Assembly: GCF_025602895.1 (NCBI RefSeq)
Contig: NW_026516422.1
Span: 1 to 48,371 of the forward strand
Reading direction: 5' to 3'
Length of the DNA: 48,371 bases
DNA from: Polychytrium aggregatum
Lineage: Eukaryota > Chytridiomycota > Chytridiomycetes > Polychytriales
Part shown: positions 11,951 through 21,900 of the stretch, piece by piece
Layout of the letters: each line of letters opens with the position of its first letter
Numbering within the stretch: position 1 is the first letter of the stretch
The notes under the pieces: model-generated
Database searches by the model: none
Told to the model about the DNA's origin: nothing
Seen by the model: only the letters and a program-made list of their open reading frames with translations
Translations under genes and position numbers: made by a program

Positions 11951-14660
11951 ATGGCTGAACCCGCCCCTGCCGACGCTCTGATTGCTGCTGCTGCAGAGCC
12001 AACTGCCTCGAGCCCTGTTGCCGACACTGTGGCTCCCTCGGAGGTGATCTGCCCTGCAGCGCGGCTGGAGAAGCAACGAGATCAGACGATCGACGACAGC
12101 GTGCCCCCAGCTTTCGATCCCGTTCATCAGCTCAAACAGAAGATCCAAAGGCAAATCGAGTTTTACTTTAGCGGTAGGTCCTCGCTGGTCTTTGTCTGTG
12201 TTCGGCACTGTCGAGCTGCTTCTGAATATCTCGGCAACCTGGATATCATGCAAGGAGCCTTGGACTGGAGCCTTACTCCGCTGCTTGATGCTGACTGCGG
12301 CGTCTGTTGCAGATCGGAACCTGCTCTCAGATCGATTTATGAGGGCAAAGATCGAGGAGGCAGAGGGAGGATGTAAGTCTATCTGCTGGCAATGAAGGCA
12401 AGCATCGAGGCCTGTGCAATGGGCTCGATGCCAACGAGATCATTTGCAGCGGATCGTCGCCCAGCTCGGGTGGCCCAACTGTCGTCCTGCAGCTGGCTGA
12501 ACCCCATCGAACGTCTGCCATGTACAACCTAGGGGTGCCAATCAGCCTCATCATGTCATTCAAGCGCATGGAGAGCCTGACCAACGATGAAGGCCTCGTC
12601 GCTGAAGTCCTTGCCACTTGCACCGTCCTCGAGCTCAGCAGCGACCATCGCTCCGTCCGGCGTGTTGCCGAGTTTGTCGCGGAGGAAGCCATGAAGAACT
12701 CAGTCAATGCTTCGGTGTTTTTGGTGGGTCATCGGCGGTACCTTGGTTCGTTTCAGTGGCATTTCCTCTTCATCGGTGCGCCATCATCGGCGACCTTTCG
12801 CAGCGATGCTTCGGTACAATTCTTTCTATCGTGTTCAAGCAGGTCCTAAGCTTGCATCCCTACTACCTCCGATTTCAGCTGGTATCAGCAATATTTTTGT
12901 ACGCACTCGACTGATTTGATTCTGCGCCATCTTCAGCGCGGCCTGGACGGCAGTCTTGATAATCCCATGGAAGAGATCGAGAACTTGATGTCGCAATTCG
13001 GCCCGATTGCCTTCATTCGTCTGATCCGCGATGCATCCAAGCGGTTCAAAGTGGGTTGAGGCTCGCCATGGCCGTAGTCGCTATTGGTTGCTGCGATGGA
13101 TAAGCGAGCGACAAAGGCGCCGCTCGGGCTTATCTGGCATGATTATCATCTCATACCCAGGGCGCAGCTGTAGTTGAATACCAGAACGAGGCTTCCGCCA
13201 AGGCGGCGATTGGATCCGAAATTGCTTACAACCGCAAGCTAGTGGTGTCTGCTCATGTGTAAGCATCGATGCCCAGCAAGGATTCAGGGGGCCTGGCTCT
13301 AACTCTCATGGCCAGCCCTGTGCTCGGCGGGACCATTCCGAACGCAGACTCTGGCCCTGCCTCGGCACTTACCGCCTGGTTGTTGCATTTGTATACCGAA
13401 ACCCTAGACCTCGTGAAGAAACCCAGGCCCAGCGGCCCAATGGTCATGAACTCGATTCCGTTATTTACTTTGGCGAACTTGGCTCGCTCGTTCTTTCGGA
13501 AGATATCAAGGTTGGTTGGGCGCCTTGGCTCGCTATTGTCGCCAATGTCCGCCATGTCAAGCCCAGACATGGGCACAGGGACAGTGAGATCTGGCCGAGC
13601 ACTTCTGGCAAAATGCAATTGAGTGGAATCCATTACTGTTTGGACCAATGCACGACGTCTCTGCCCGACTCGTTGAATGTGCATGCGGATTAGCGGAATG
13701 GCCCTGCTCTTGGAATCGCACTACTCGGCATCAACTCGACAGAGCCACACCCTGTCCGGTCGCTGAGCCAACTCTCACCAAACTCGTCTTTCTTGACCAG
13801 GATATCCTTTCCCGAGCCGGAGCCTCAGTCCGATCGGTGGTGTTCAACATGGGTGACAAGTTTGCATATGCGGTATTGGAGAGCCAATCGTCAGCCTCAA
13901 CAGCCGTCAAGGCGCTTGGCGGTCCTGGCCTGCTTCCGGCAGAGCATGGCATCGCCAACACGCAAGTCTTTGTCCGCGTGGCCAGCCAAGAAGAGCATCA
14001 AAATGCCATCGACAACACCCACGAGCGAAAGCGATGGTCTGATGCAAAGAGACTGAACCGCAGCGGCGGAGGTGCTGGAAGAAATCAGGGGCAGCAAAAA
14101 GATGAGCATGCCCTGACTCTGATTGGATTCGGCGACTTTGATGTTAAGGAGGTCAAGGTAAGTTGGCAGAGAGCCCAGATAGCGGCGGTACAGGCCAGCA
14201 ACTACAACAGGCCCATTTTATAGTTCATTCATCATTGATGTCTTCTTCTCGTTCGCCGCTTGGACCTCGTTCTGGTCGTATCTGTGATATCCGTTATGGT
14301 CCGCTTCTGACCTCACTCAAGCACGCAATCAAAACCAGCTGTGGATTCTCCCCTGGTTGGGTCTATCGGCATCCCGCAGGCGAGGCTCTGACGGTGCTGG
14401 TGCCTGTTGACCAAGTTGAAGCGGTCAAAAGTGCTCTCCTTACTACGGCGAGCGCCCCGGATGGGAGCATTCGAGATGCAACAAGCGATGAGGCGGAACA
14501 GTGTCGAGCTAGTCGCACCACGGTCCTCTCCAAACCCCACGATAATGGTACCAGAAGCTCCTTCGGGCGCTCCTCGCATGCCTCCTCCGTAAAGCGGAAG
14601 AGGGACGGCGAGCACACATTTGGCAACCACGCCAAGTCGGGGCGGCGTCGGGAGGACTAG
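11951..14660 (+). CDS. La-type RNA-binding protein (La motif plus RRMs)
   Basis: A La-family protein, expected to bind 3' oligo-U ends of RNA polymerase III transcripts and other small RNAs in the nucleus. Likely exons are 11951-12173, 12313-12372, 12533-12723, 12937-13050, 13161-13257, 13428-13510, 13801-14157 and about 14224-14660. The La motif spans the first three exons (LKQKIQRQIEFYFSDRNLL, then WVPISLIMSFKRM and LATCTVLELSSD). RRM1 follows (RGLDGSLDNPMEEIENL, FGPIAFIRLIRD, GAAVVEYQNEASAKAAI). A second RRM-like domain is built from VIYFGELGSLVLSEDIK joined to DILSRAGASVRSVVF. A weaker third one (ALTLIGFGDFDVKEVK) is followed by a basic Arg/Lys-rich tail. The La motif with RRM1 is clear. 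The choice between genuine La (Lhp1) and La-related protein 7 is open, and the last two exon joints are least certain. Confidence 0.88.
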
Positions 14661-14672
14661 ACCAGGGGCTGA

Positions 14673-14693
14673 CGTCGGTCCCTCGGACCGACG
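14673..14693. other. perfect hairpin just after the La stop codon
   Basis: A 9-bp perfect stem, CGTCGGTCC/GGACCGACG, with a 3-base CTC loop lies 13 bases after the La stop codon. It is followed by a T-rich run. It may be a structured 3' UTR element; no known family is recognised. Confidence 0.5.
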
Positions 14694-14943
14694 CGTCTTT
14701 GTCTTGATACATCCGACACCGAGATTCTGCCAAGAGAGGAGCATCATGTCACACGCTATTCTTGAATGTTCATATAGCACGCATATGAGCGGTTTATCAA
14801 TGAGATTTCACTGTGGCTCTACTTGACCGCATCGGTCATCAGTCGCTGGCAAGCGCGCTTTGGGTGGAGCTTCCATCAGCCCTGGATGCTCATGGCTCCC
14901 GCAGGTCGGTCTGGATGAGCGGCGATCGGCCAATGCAGCGGTA

Positions 14944-14969
14944 CACTTTATTCAGAAAAAAACGGGACA
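14944..14969. repeat. terminal inverted repeat, Fanzor side
   Basis: The 26-bp end of the element reads inward from CACTTTATTCAG to AAAAAAACGGGACA. It pairs with 18652-18677, is homologous to 24617-24642, and is preceded by TA. Confidence 0.9.
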
Positions 14970-15041
14970 ATATAGCCGTTTCCATGAACATGTAGTATGT
15001 GCTGTGCTTGCGTCAAGCAAAGCCACAAGGAATAAAACAGA
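14944..15041 (-). ncRNA. putative Fanzor guide RNA (fRNA) region
   Basis: These 98 bases lie between the Fanzor stop codon and the element end, on the Fanzor strand. In TnpB and Fanzor systems the guide RNA scaffold comes from the 3' end of the gene and the adjoining element terminus, with the guide read from DNA just outside. The derivative at 24544-24642 keeps a homologous terminus of 99 bases, with clear blocks (TCTGTT.TATT.CTT.TGGC, GACGCA.GC, CATACTAC, TGTCCC, TAAAGTGTA), far beyond what the inverted repeat alone needs. A 6-bp stem hairpin with a 3-base loop lies at 15005-15019. Transcription and a guide role are inferred. The guide, if any, would start at 14943 and read toward lower coordinates. 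Confidence 0.55.
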
Positions 15042-17414
15042 TCACTTTGGCAGCCTCCGAGTGAAGACCGCCGGTCGCTCTCCGATCTCCACAATCGACC
15101 TGCACACTGCGATCATGTTGCGCGCCGCATTGACGTCGCGATTCCACACTGTCCGGCAGCTGGGATTCTTGCAGCTCCTGACAAAGTGGGAATTCGCAAC
15201 ACTGGGCGCATCGAGTCCTTCCAACCGAACTGGCTCCAGGCACTTGGAGCACACTTGCGAGGTGTTGAACTCGTTCGTCGAGGCCACCTTGACGCTTCCA
15301 TGATGGTGATTGGGACGGCGTCGGTGGTGCTCGAATTGCTCAAAGTACCGAGCAAATCGCTGCCTCCGAGGGCTGGATGCATAGCCCTTGCCTTGTCGCC
15401 ATGACGCATTGCCAAAGGCGATCACCACATCGGTCCGTATCGGGGCGTGCTTCAGGACGGCCTTGCACATCCTGTCGACGGCCACTTGGCGTCTCTTGTG
15501 GCCCGTGAAGCGATGGTGACGGGCCTTCTTGCCAAGGTGGAAGTCGAGCTGCACTCGCAGCTCCGGTCGCAGGACATGGGTGAGATGGACCTTGAAAGCC
15601 TCCGAGGACGACACCTTGGGCGAGGGGGTGGTCGACATCCAGGTCTCGATGTCGAGTCGATACTTCATGGTGTTGTGCCACCTTGTGTTGGACGTATGGC
15701 CACACATGTGCTGGTAGTGGCCATTGGAGAATGAGACCACCTCGTCTTGGTGGCCCGGTGCTTGGATGACCGCAGTGAAGATGGAGCCGACTCCAGGATC
15801 GATGCCAATCCAAGTGGTGCGATCGGGGTCTGGGTCGCCGATGTGGGCCTGGATGCGCTGTTCGGCAGTCGGAGGAGGCTCGATGGTCTCGGTGCGATCG
15901 GTTCGACGCACAAACTTGACGAGACCGATGGTGCATCCAATGCCATCGGTGCTGATCTCGTAGTTGAACAGCTTCTTGTCCCTGACCCGCTCTTGGAAGA
16001 GGGAACTACGCAGCTTGAAGCAACTGCGCCAGAGACGATCCTGGTTGTTGACACCGTCCTCACCTTCATCCTTGAGCTTGTCCCTGGTGAGTCCAAGGCG
16101 CTTCTTTGGACCCAGGAGTTGCCAAAGAGTGACCGTGTCGATCTTGACATACTTGGCCGTGGCAGTGCATAGAGGAACTATCGTGCACACGGCCGGAGGA
16201 GTGTCGACGGCGAGCTGCTTGAGTGCCCAGTTGATCCTGGATGCCAGCTGGTTGATCTTGGCCTTGGTGGTGCCGAGCTCAGACTTGGCCTTGGTGAACC
16301 TCTTGTCGTCGGAGGGAATGCCTTGGGTAGTGAGCTCGTCCAGCTTGGCCTGGCGCTGCAGCTCGGTGACTCGGAGGGCGGGCATGTCACAGTCGATCCA
16401 CTTGTGGACATCGTCCTGCATCTTGTCCCGGGCAAGGATTCTCACATGGTGTGAGAGGCGATGGAGGGCCCGGAAGCGGTCCTGGTCGTTGCTGTACCGA
16501 AACTCGTCCAGGACGTGGCCAAAGTCTGGATAGAGGAACTCGAGATCGGCCTTGGGTGGAGTCGAGTCCGGTTTCTCGAAGAGCTCGAGACAAGCCTCGA
16601 TGGCTTCGTGCTTATGCTTGTTGGCTGGGAAGACGGCAGCACAAAAGCGACGAAGGAGTCGCCAGTATGCCAGGTTGAGGTGGGTGGTGCAGTTGGTAGC
16701 ATAGGCATTGACAGCCAGTGTGAGAAGCTGACTGTGAGCACCATCAGGCAGACGAGGGGCCGGAGGCAGGTCTGCGTGCCGAGTGGTCTGGTAGTCGCGA
16801 AAGGAAGCGACCAGATGCTCGTTGTATTTCTTGGTATCCCTGGCTGTCGAGAGGGCATCGGCCTCGACAATCGTGAAGCATTGGCGAACGAAAGCAGGGG
16901 TGGACTTGGAAATGACGGGGACGGGAAGATCCTGCTCGATGCACCGGAGGATGTGCAGGTTGAGCAGCCTGGATGCCTCGAACTGGATCTGGGTCATGGC
17001 CTCGACGGTGGCCTGGATCTTGTCGCGGAGAGCGGGATTGAGACAACAGCCATCCATCGTCTGCTTGAAGCAGCTGAACTGAGGGGCGGATGACCTTCCA
17101 TCCACGAGAGGGACGACAGAACTCTTGAGGGGCCGGTATTTTGGACACTTGCTGGTGTTGCAACGTTCGTGATCGGTGCCATCGCACTGGCGACATCGCT
17201 TGCCGGTACTCGAGGAAGTAGATGGACCAGGCTCGGTGGGATCGACATCCATTGGATCTGTAGAAGCAGTGGTGGTGAGCGACGGAGCAACAGACGACCA
17301 AGCATGCGTGGGGTCAGAAGACGAACCAGAGACAGGCTCCGACTGTGACTTGGCTTTCTTGGGCCTGGGTGGCCGAGGCTGGCCATCACCGGCACCCTTG
17401 CGCTTCGGAGGCAT
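15042..17414 (-). CDS. Fanzor RNA-guided nuclease (TnpB/Cas12-related)
   Basis: An intact 790-codon frame encoding a Fanzor, a eukaryotic TnpB homologue that cuts DNA under guidance of an RNA made from the element's own 3' end. Numbering from the Met at 17414, RuvC-I is GIDPGVGS (Asp about 539) and RuvC-III is WNRDVNAARN (Asp 760). The zinc ribbon has CSKC (722, 725) and CKNPSC (748, 753). The usual RuvC-II glutamate is absent: the strand reads VVIAFGNASW (663-672). A glutamate at 715 (STNEFNTSQVC), some 45-50 residues on, fits the rearranged active site described for Fanzors. The N-terminus is basic (PPKRK, RPPRPKKAK), a likely nuclear signal, followed by a Ser/Thr-rich stretch and a Cys cluster (CRQCDGTDHERC). 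The frame is open upstream to 17600, but the 17414 Met fits the nuclear signal and a TATA-like site at 17541-17548. Confidence 0.95.
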   Translation of the reverse strand: MPPKRKGAGDGQPRPPRPKKAKSQSEPVSGSSSDPTHAWSSVAPSLTTTASTDPMDVDPTEPGPSTSSSTGKRCRQCDGTDHERCNTSKCPKYRPLKSSVVPLVDGRSSAPQFSCFKQTMDGCCLNPALRDKIQATVEAMTQIQFEASRLLNLHILRCIEQDLPVPVISKSTPAFVRQCFTIVEADALSTARDTKKYNEHLVASFRDYQTTRHADLPPAPRLPDGAHSQLLTLAVNAYATNCTTHLNLAYWRLLRRFCAAVFPANKHKHEAIEACLELFEKPDSTPPKADLEFLYPDFGHVLDEFRYSNDQDRFRALHRLSHHVRILARDKMQDDVHKWIDCDMPALRVTELQRQAKLDELTTQGIPSDDKRFTKAKSELGTTKAKINQLASRINWALKQLAVDTPPAVCTIVPLCTATAKYVKIDTVTLWQLLGPKKRLGLTRDKLKDEGEDGVNNQDRLWRSCFKLRSSLFQERVRDKKLFNYEISTDGIGCTIGLVKFVRRTDRTETIEPPPTAEQRIQAHIGDPDPDRTTWIGIDPGVGSIFTAVIQAPGHQDEVVSFSNGHYQHMCGHTSNTRWHNTMKYRLDIETWMSTTPSPKVSSSEAFKVHLTHVLRPELRVQLDFHLGKKARHHRFTGHKRRQVAVDRMCKAVLKHAPIRTDVVIAFGNASWRQGKGYASSPRRQRFARYFEQFEHHRRRPNHHHGSVKVASTNEFNTSQVCSKCLEPVRLEGLDAPSVANSHFVRSCKNPSCRTVWNRDVNAARNMIAVCRSIVEIGERPAVFTRRLPK

Positions 17415-17540
17415 GGGGACAGAGGATGCTGGATGCCTGCCAGTGGTACTGGTCAGAGCAGAGACTTTTTTATCGTACAATAGCGCGATGATCAGATCAA
17501 GGCGAGATGAGGGAAGAAAGCAGCAGGACGAAGGTGTGGC

Positions 17541-17548
17541 ATTTATAC
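17541..17548 (-). promoter_or_regulatory. TATA-like box upstream of Fanzor
   Basis: GTATAAAT on the minus strand lies about 127 bases before the Fanzor start codon at 17414, within the 249-bp gap between the transposase stop and Fanzor. This suggests Fanzor has its own promoter. It is a motif match only. Confidence 0.4.
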
Positions 17549-17663
17549 CCGAGAGCAGGAGCCCGTCTGTGCGGGCTGGATGGGAAGTGACCCTGTTCAA
17601 AAATCGCCGAGAGGTTCAAGCCAGGGATGTGAACGCGAAAATGGCGGCTTGATTGGAGGGAAC

Positions 17664-18593
17664 TCAACCCCAGAAGCGCATCGCTCGCTCAATCAGCCGT
17701 GGGAAGACATCTGGAAACACTCTCCGCACGGCGGACTCGAACAGGGTCACCATCCCGACTCTGAACCCCTCGGACGCATTCAGCGCTGCTGCCTTCCTGT
17801 ACTGATGCTTCACAATCCCAAAGAAGTTCTCGATGGGATTGAAGTCGGGCGAGGCAGGTGGGGTGAAGATCACTGACCATCCTCGGCGCTCGATGTAGTC
17901 CAGGACAGCCATTGTCTTGTGCATGCTGACATTGTCCATCACAATCACAGAGTCGTCTGGGAAGCTCGCTCGCTCAAAGAACTCGACCATCGAGTGTCTT
18001 GAATGATGTGGGGATGTACATGCGATGCAGCACACCAGAGTGGTTGATGGCAAATGCAGCCGAGACAGACTTGTGCTTCATGTGATTGAGCTGGCGAAGC
18101 GGAGCACCCTTCGGCGAGTATCCGTAGAGAGGGAAAATGGATCTCCTGATCCCTGTCTCGTCGACAAAAACGAGCCGTCGTGGGTCGATGGAGCGGGCCT
18201 GGTCCCTGAACTGTGCCACTCGCTCATCCAGTCGCTTGGACTTGTAGAGGTGTGTTGCCCTCTTGTGCGAGAGACCTGCTCGGTGGATGGCAGTGTGGCA
18301 GAGTGAGAGTGAAACTTTCCTCTGGAGGATGGACTCGAGCTTGCATCGCAACACAGGACCAGTCTGGAACGGTCCTGTTCAATCAGGGTGCGAATGACTG
18401 GACATGCCTGCTCGAAGAAAGTGGATCTGCGAGCTGGGACCCGGGATGGGTCATCCAGCTTGCATCCTCGGTGCCATCGATGGATGGTGCTTTTGGACAC
18501 ATTGAATATGGTGGCGACCTTACGCAGGCTATGGATGAGGGCGTAGCATCGCAATGCGGCGGTGCGAAAGTCGGATGTGTGGCGAATGGTCAT
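17664..18593 (-). pseudogene. IS630/Tc1/mariner DDE transposase, two frameshifts
   Basis: The transposase of the element, which would cut and rejoin at the inverted repeats with TA targets. It begins at the Met of 18593 (TIRHTSDFRTAALR) with a helix-turn-helix (LRKVATIFNVSKSTIHRWH). The catalytic domain shows RRLVFVDETGIRRS (first Asp), SVIVMDNVSMHK (second Asp) and SPDFNPIENFFGIVK (Glu). Thirty-four residues separate the second Asp from the Glu, giving a DD34E signature. The frame is broken twice. Near 18370, EQD runs into FQTGPVLRC as if one base were lost. Near 17980, FKTLDG runs into VEFFERASFPDD in another frame. As sequenced it cannot make the full protein. Consensus errors are an alternative, but the neighbouring Fanzor frame is unbroken over 2.4 kb. 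Confidence 0.88.
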
Positions 18594-18651
18594 GGCCAGC
18601 GCGCGATAACATTGGGTAACAAAATATTCGATGAATGGTCAAAAACCCGGG

Positions 18652-18677
18652 TGTCCCGTTTTTTATTGGATTGCCTG
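18652..18677. repeat. terminal inverted repeat, transposase side
   Basis: The 26-bp right end of the element reads TGTCCCGTTTTTTATTGG and onward to CCTG, followed by TA (18678-18679). Inverted, it matches the left end (14944-14969) at 19 of 26 positions. It matches the derivative's left end (24356-24381) at 17 of 26. Confidence 0.9.
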
Positions 18678-18929
18678 TAATTTCCTGGAATGCGATGTGG
18701 TGGCGGGCTGGGACAGCAGCGGCGCAGTCCCGTCGTGACACCCACATGACGGCCCAACTCTGCGGCAGCCCCGATCGGCCCGTCGTCTCTGGCTCGATCG
18801 ATCTGGCCCAGCCCACCCGCACCCACACCCGCAAGACATCACAGCCTGTCCAAATCGCCCCCGTCTACTACTCCATTCCTTTCTCTTCCCTCATTGACCG
18901 CTCGGTGTGACTTCATCGTTCAGTAGCCC

Positions 18930-21900
18930 ATGTCAACGGCCAGCCCCCCGCGCACCAGACCACGCCGGTCCAAATCCAGCATTCTTACCAAGAAGGTGGA
19001 GTTTGTCCGGGCCCAGCACCCAGGATCATACGGACCCGCCCTTGACCCCAAGGTCATCGAAGAGGGAGGCCTCTCTATTCCCTCTGAGGCCTCTAGTACT
19101 TCTCTCGCTCCTTCAGCATCTCCTCAGCGACGGCGTCGTCCACGGCGATCTCGTCACCACGACGACACGGAGCTTGCCGATGGCGCTGTCCCTGCAGAGC
19201 CGCTTCCTATCGCTGATCAGATTGGAGTAAGTCTTGTCAGCAGCGCAAGGCAGTGAGGGTATGAGTGAGAGCTGTTGGCCAGCTCAATGAATGCATATTT
19301 TCCAACGATATATTGGCTCATGCCACGTCAGTCAAAATCGACAAAATCCACACAGACTTCGAATCGCTCTTCGCAAGAGCTGTCCAACCGTGACAATCCA
19401 AGGCACCCGTCCAGTACGTCGCCCCAGGGCCCAGGCGAGGCGGAAGAACAACCGGCCGACGTAGGTGCGTCCGCCTCTGCCGCCACCATTTCCGGTAACG
19501 TCTCCGTGTCAGCTCCGAAAGCCCAGATTCGGTCCGGTAGCGTCCGAGCGGAGCGCTCTGAGCATTGCTCAGTCTGTTCCAAATCTTAAATCTGAATCTT
19601 CTCATGTGGACACTGAGTCCAGCATCCTGTTTCCGTTTCCCGCACCATCTCTATCGTCTATTTTGATCAACATTGACGCTGCTTAATATGTCCATCATCT
19701 TGCAGGAGAAGCTACCACAAGCGAGCCGGGTCCGCATAAATCGCGCCGGGCACGACAAAAGCGTCGACCCAAGTCTTCAATTGAGGGCGGTCATATATCC
19801 GCGAGCCGCCCCGATGGCGATCCTTCCGGTAGCACTGCGCATTCATCTCCTCCCGAGGTGACGGAAGATGGCAGCGATATCTATGACTTCAAAGATCTCG
19901 AGCACGCCCTTCCCCCGACACCCACACCGACGCGCCAATCTAGAGCTGGGCCCAAAAGGAACCGACCGTCTGCTGTGCCAACAGCCTCAGCGACCGCGAT
20001 CGAGGACGAGATTTCTACCTTTGCAAGCACACCTTCCGGTGGTGTCGGATCAGAGCGCCAGGCCAAGGCCAGTTCAAGTGCTGCACCGCAACGGTACCCA
20101 AAGACCTCCAAGTCTCCGAAACACGCCCTTTCTGCCGAGCGTCCGCAAGCTAGCGCAGATTCCAGCACGACTGTCAACTCTGGTGAGCGTGGACAAGATC
20201 AGCAGCCAATTGGGTCTCGGAGCGACAGCATTGCCACCGCCCCTCGAAGCGATGGACGAGCCGCTCGATCAAATCGTCGAGCCCGAGTAAAGCAAGCTGA
20301 AGAGGGCGCTGGAGGACAATTGCATGCTGGAAACGGGTCTGATCGCGGCAACCATGCCAAGAAAATCGACAATGCGTCTCCGCTTGGATCCAACCCACAA
20401 TCGCGCCCCAATTCTGCAACTCCCGTCCGAGGACAGTCTGCAAATGCTGTCGCTGCGAAAAATGATGAGTCGGGCGAAAGCGCCAGCAATTCAACCCCGA
20501 CTGAGCGCCGGCTTTTCTACGAGGAGTAAGTCAAGCACGTCCCACGAAGGACCTGCGCCGTAGCTGCTGGATAATGACGAGATCATAGCGAGTACATCTG
20601 AATGGATAAGCGTACTGCCCAAGACTAACCGCATATGCTCATGTCGCATCTTCTGGCCGAAGGTACATCACCAGTAGCGAGCTCCAAGAAGGCCTTCGTT
20701 CCGGAAAGCTTGTTTCTGGCTCGATTCGGATCAACAAAGTCAATCGCTCCAATGCATACGTCACTGTTCAGGGCATGGATGATGATGTCATGATTTGCGG
20801 GCAAATATCGCGCAACCGCTCGCTCGAAGGGGACATGGTGGCTGTTAGGCTTTTGGAAGGAAAGGAGCTGACCGCAGAAAAATCACGCGAGCTGCAGTTT
20901 GTTCGAAAGAGAAAAATGGATGGGGAAACTCGCCAGAAAAAGGTCGATGTCTTTTCGGGTGATGCAAACAACGAAGAAGTTGAAGGTGGGTACTGGCGCA
21001 ACGAACTTGTGATGTCGCAGAATCGGTATCTACACATCGCCGGGACAATCGCGCGCTCGACGGCGCGGAGAGCCAACCAACCTGGGGCTCGATCCGAAGC
21101 CGACTGCAATAGCAGCCCCAATCGTCGAGGCCACTGATCATTGGAAATGGTGAAGAAAGCTGATGAGATCACCGACGCTCCGTGCTTGCTCATCCAGATA
21201 TAGATCGCCCGTTGGGAAAAGTCGTGTACATTATGGACCGTCGGCCCAATCAATACTTCAGCGGTACACTTCATTTGGATATCAACAATGGCTCGGCTGA
21301 GCCAAAGCGTAGAGAAGGCCGCCCTTTGCGATTCATATGGTTTAAACCTGTAGGTGTCAGCACAGCGAATATCCCTCACTGGCGGGGAAAGGATACGGAG
21401 GGTTGTTCTCTCCAGCTGGCGGAAATGGCGATTGCATTGAGGAGCGATGTACAGCTGGTCGACTCTCGGTTGAAGAACAGCAGACACTTTATCGAGCGAT
21501 CCGACACTGATCGAGGCCAGTCGCTGATCTTTTGCTCACTTTCTAACCCTCCGGGTAGACCGACAAGCGTGCACCTTATATGATGATCCCAGTTGAGAAT
21601 GGTGTGCCCAAAGAATTCTTCCAAGATCCCGATGCTTTTTCATCCATACTGTTCAAGGCTGGGATATACAAGTGGAGGGCGTCCGACAACTTCCCGTTTG
21701 GAAGCATCATGGGCACTATTGGTCAAATCGGCGAGATTCCGATCGAAACAGAGGCACTCTTGATTGACAATGGAATCGCCTGGAAGGACTTTTCCGAGAG
21801 CGTACTTCAGTGTCTCCCTGATGTGGTAGGTGACCGGGTTGCAGTCGATCGTACGTGCGAAGCACCAACAATGTCAGTTTGTGGAATGTGACCGGTAACA

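Larger units (their letters stand above)
14944..18677 (-). mobile_element. Fanzor-carrying IS630/Tc1/mariner-type DNA transposon
   Basis: A complete 3,734-bp element. Its ends are 26-bp imperfect inverted repeats at 14944-14969 and 18652-18677. They match at 19 of 26 positions, including the inner AAAAAACGGGACA block, and both begin with CA from the outside. TA lies directly outside each end (14942-14943 and 18678-18679), the target duplication expected for the Tc1/mariner superfamily. Inside, both genes run on the minus strand: transposase first (18593-17664), then Fanzor (17414-15042). The element sits between the La stop codon and the start of the DIS3L2-like gene, so it interrupts no coding sequence. 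Fanzor genes inside mariner-type and other eukaryotic transposons are known; the boundaries here are read directly from the sequence. Confidence 0.92.

Noticed and set aside
16461-17093. 210-codon plus-strand frame inside Fanzor
   Set aside because: It is antisense to the well-supported Fanzor coding sequence and has no motif of its own.
14944-18677. IS607- or IS200/IS605-type origin of the Fanzor element
   Set aside because: No serine recombinase or Y1 transposase is present. The TA duplication, inverted ends and DD34E protein point to the IS630/Tc1/mariner group.
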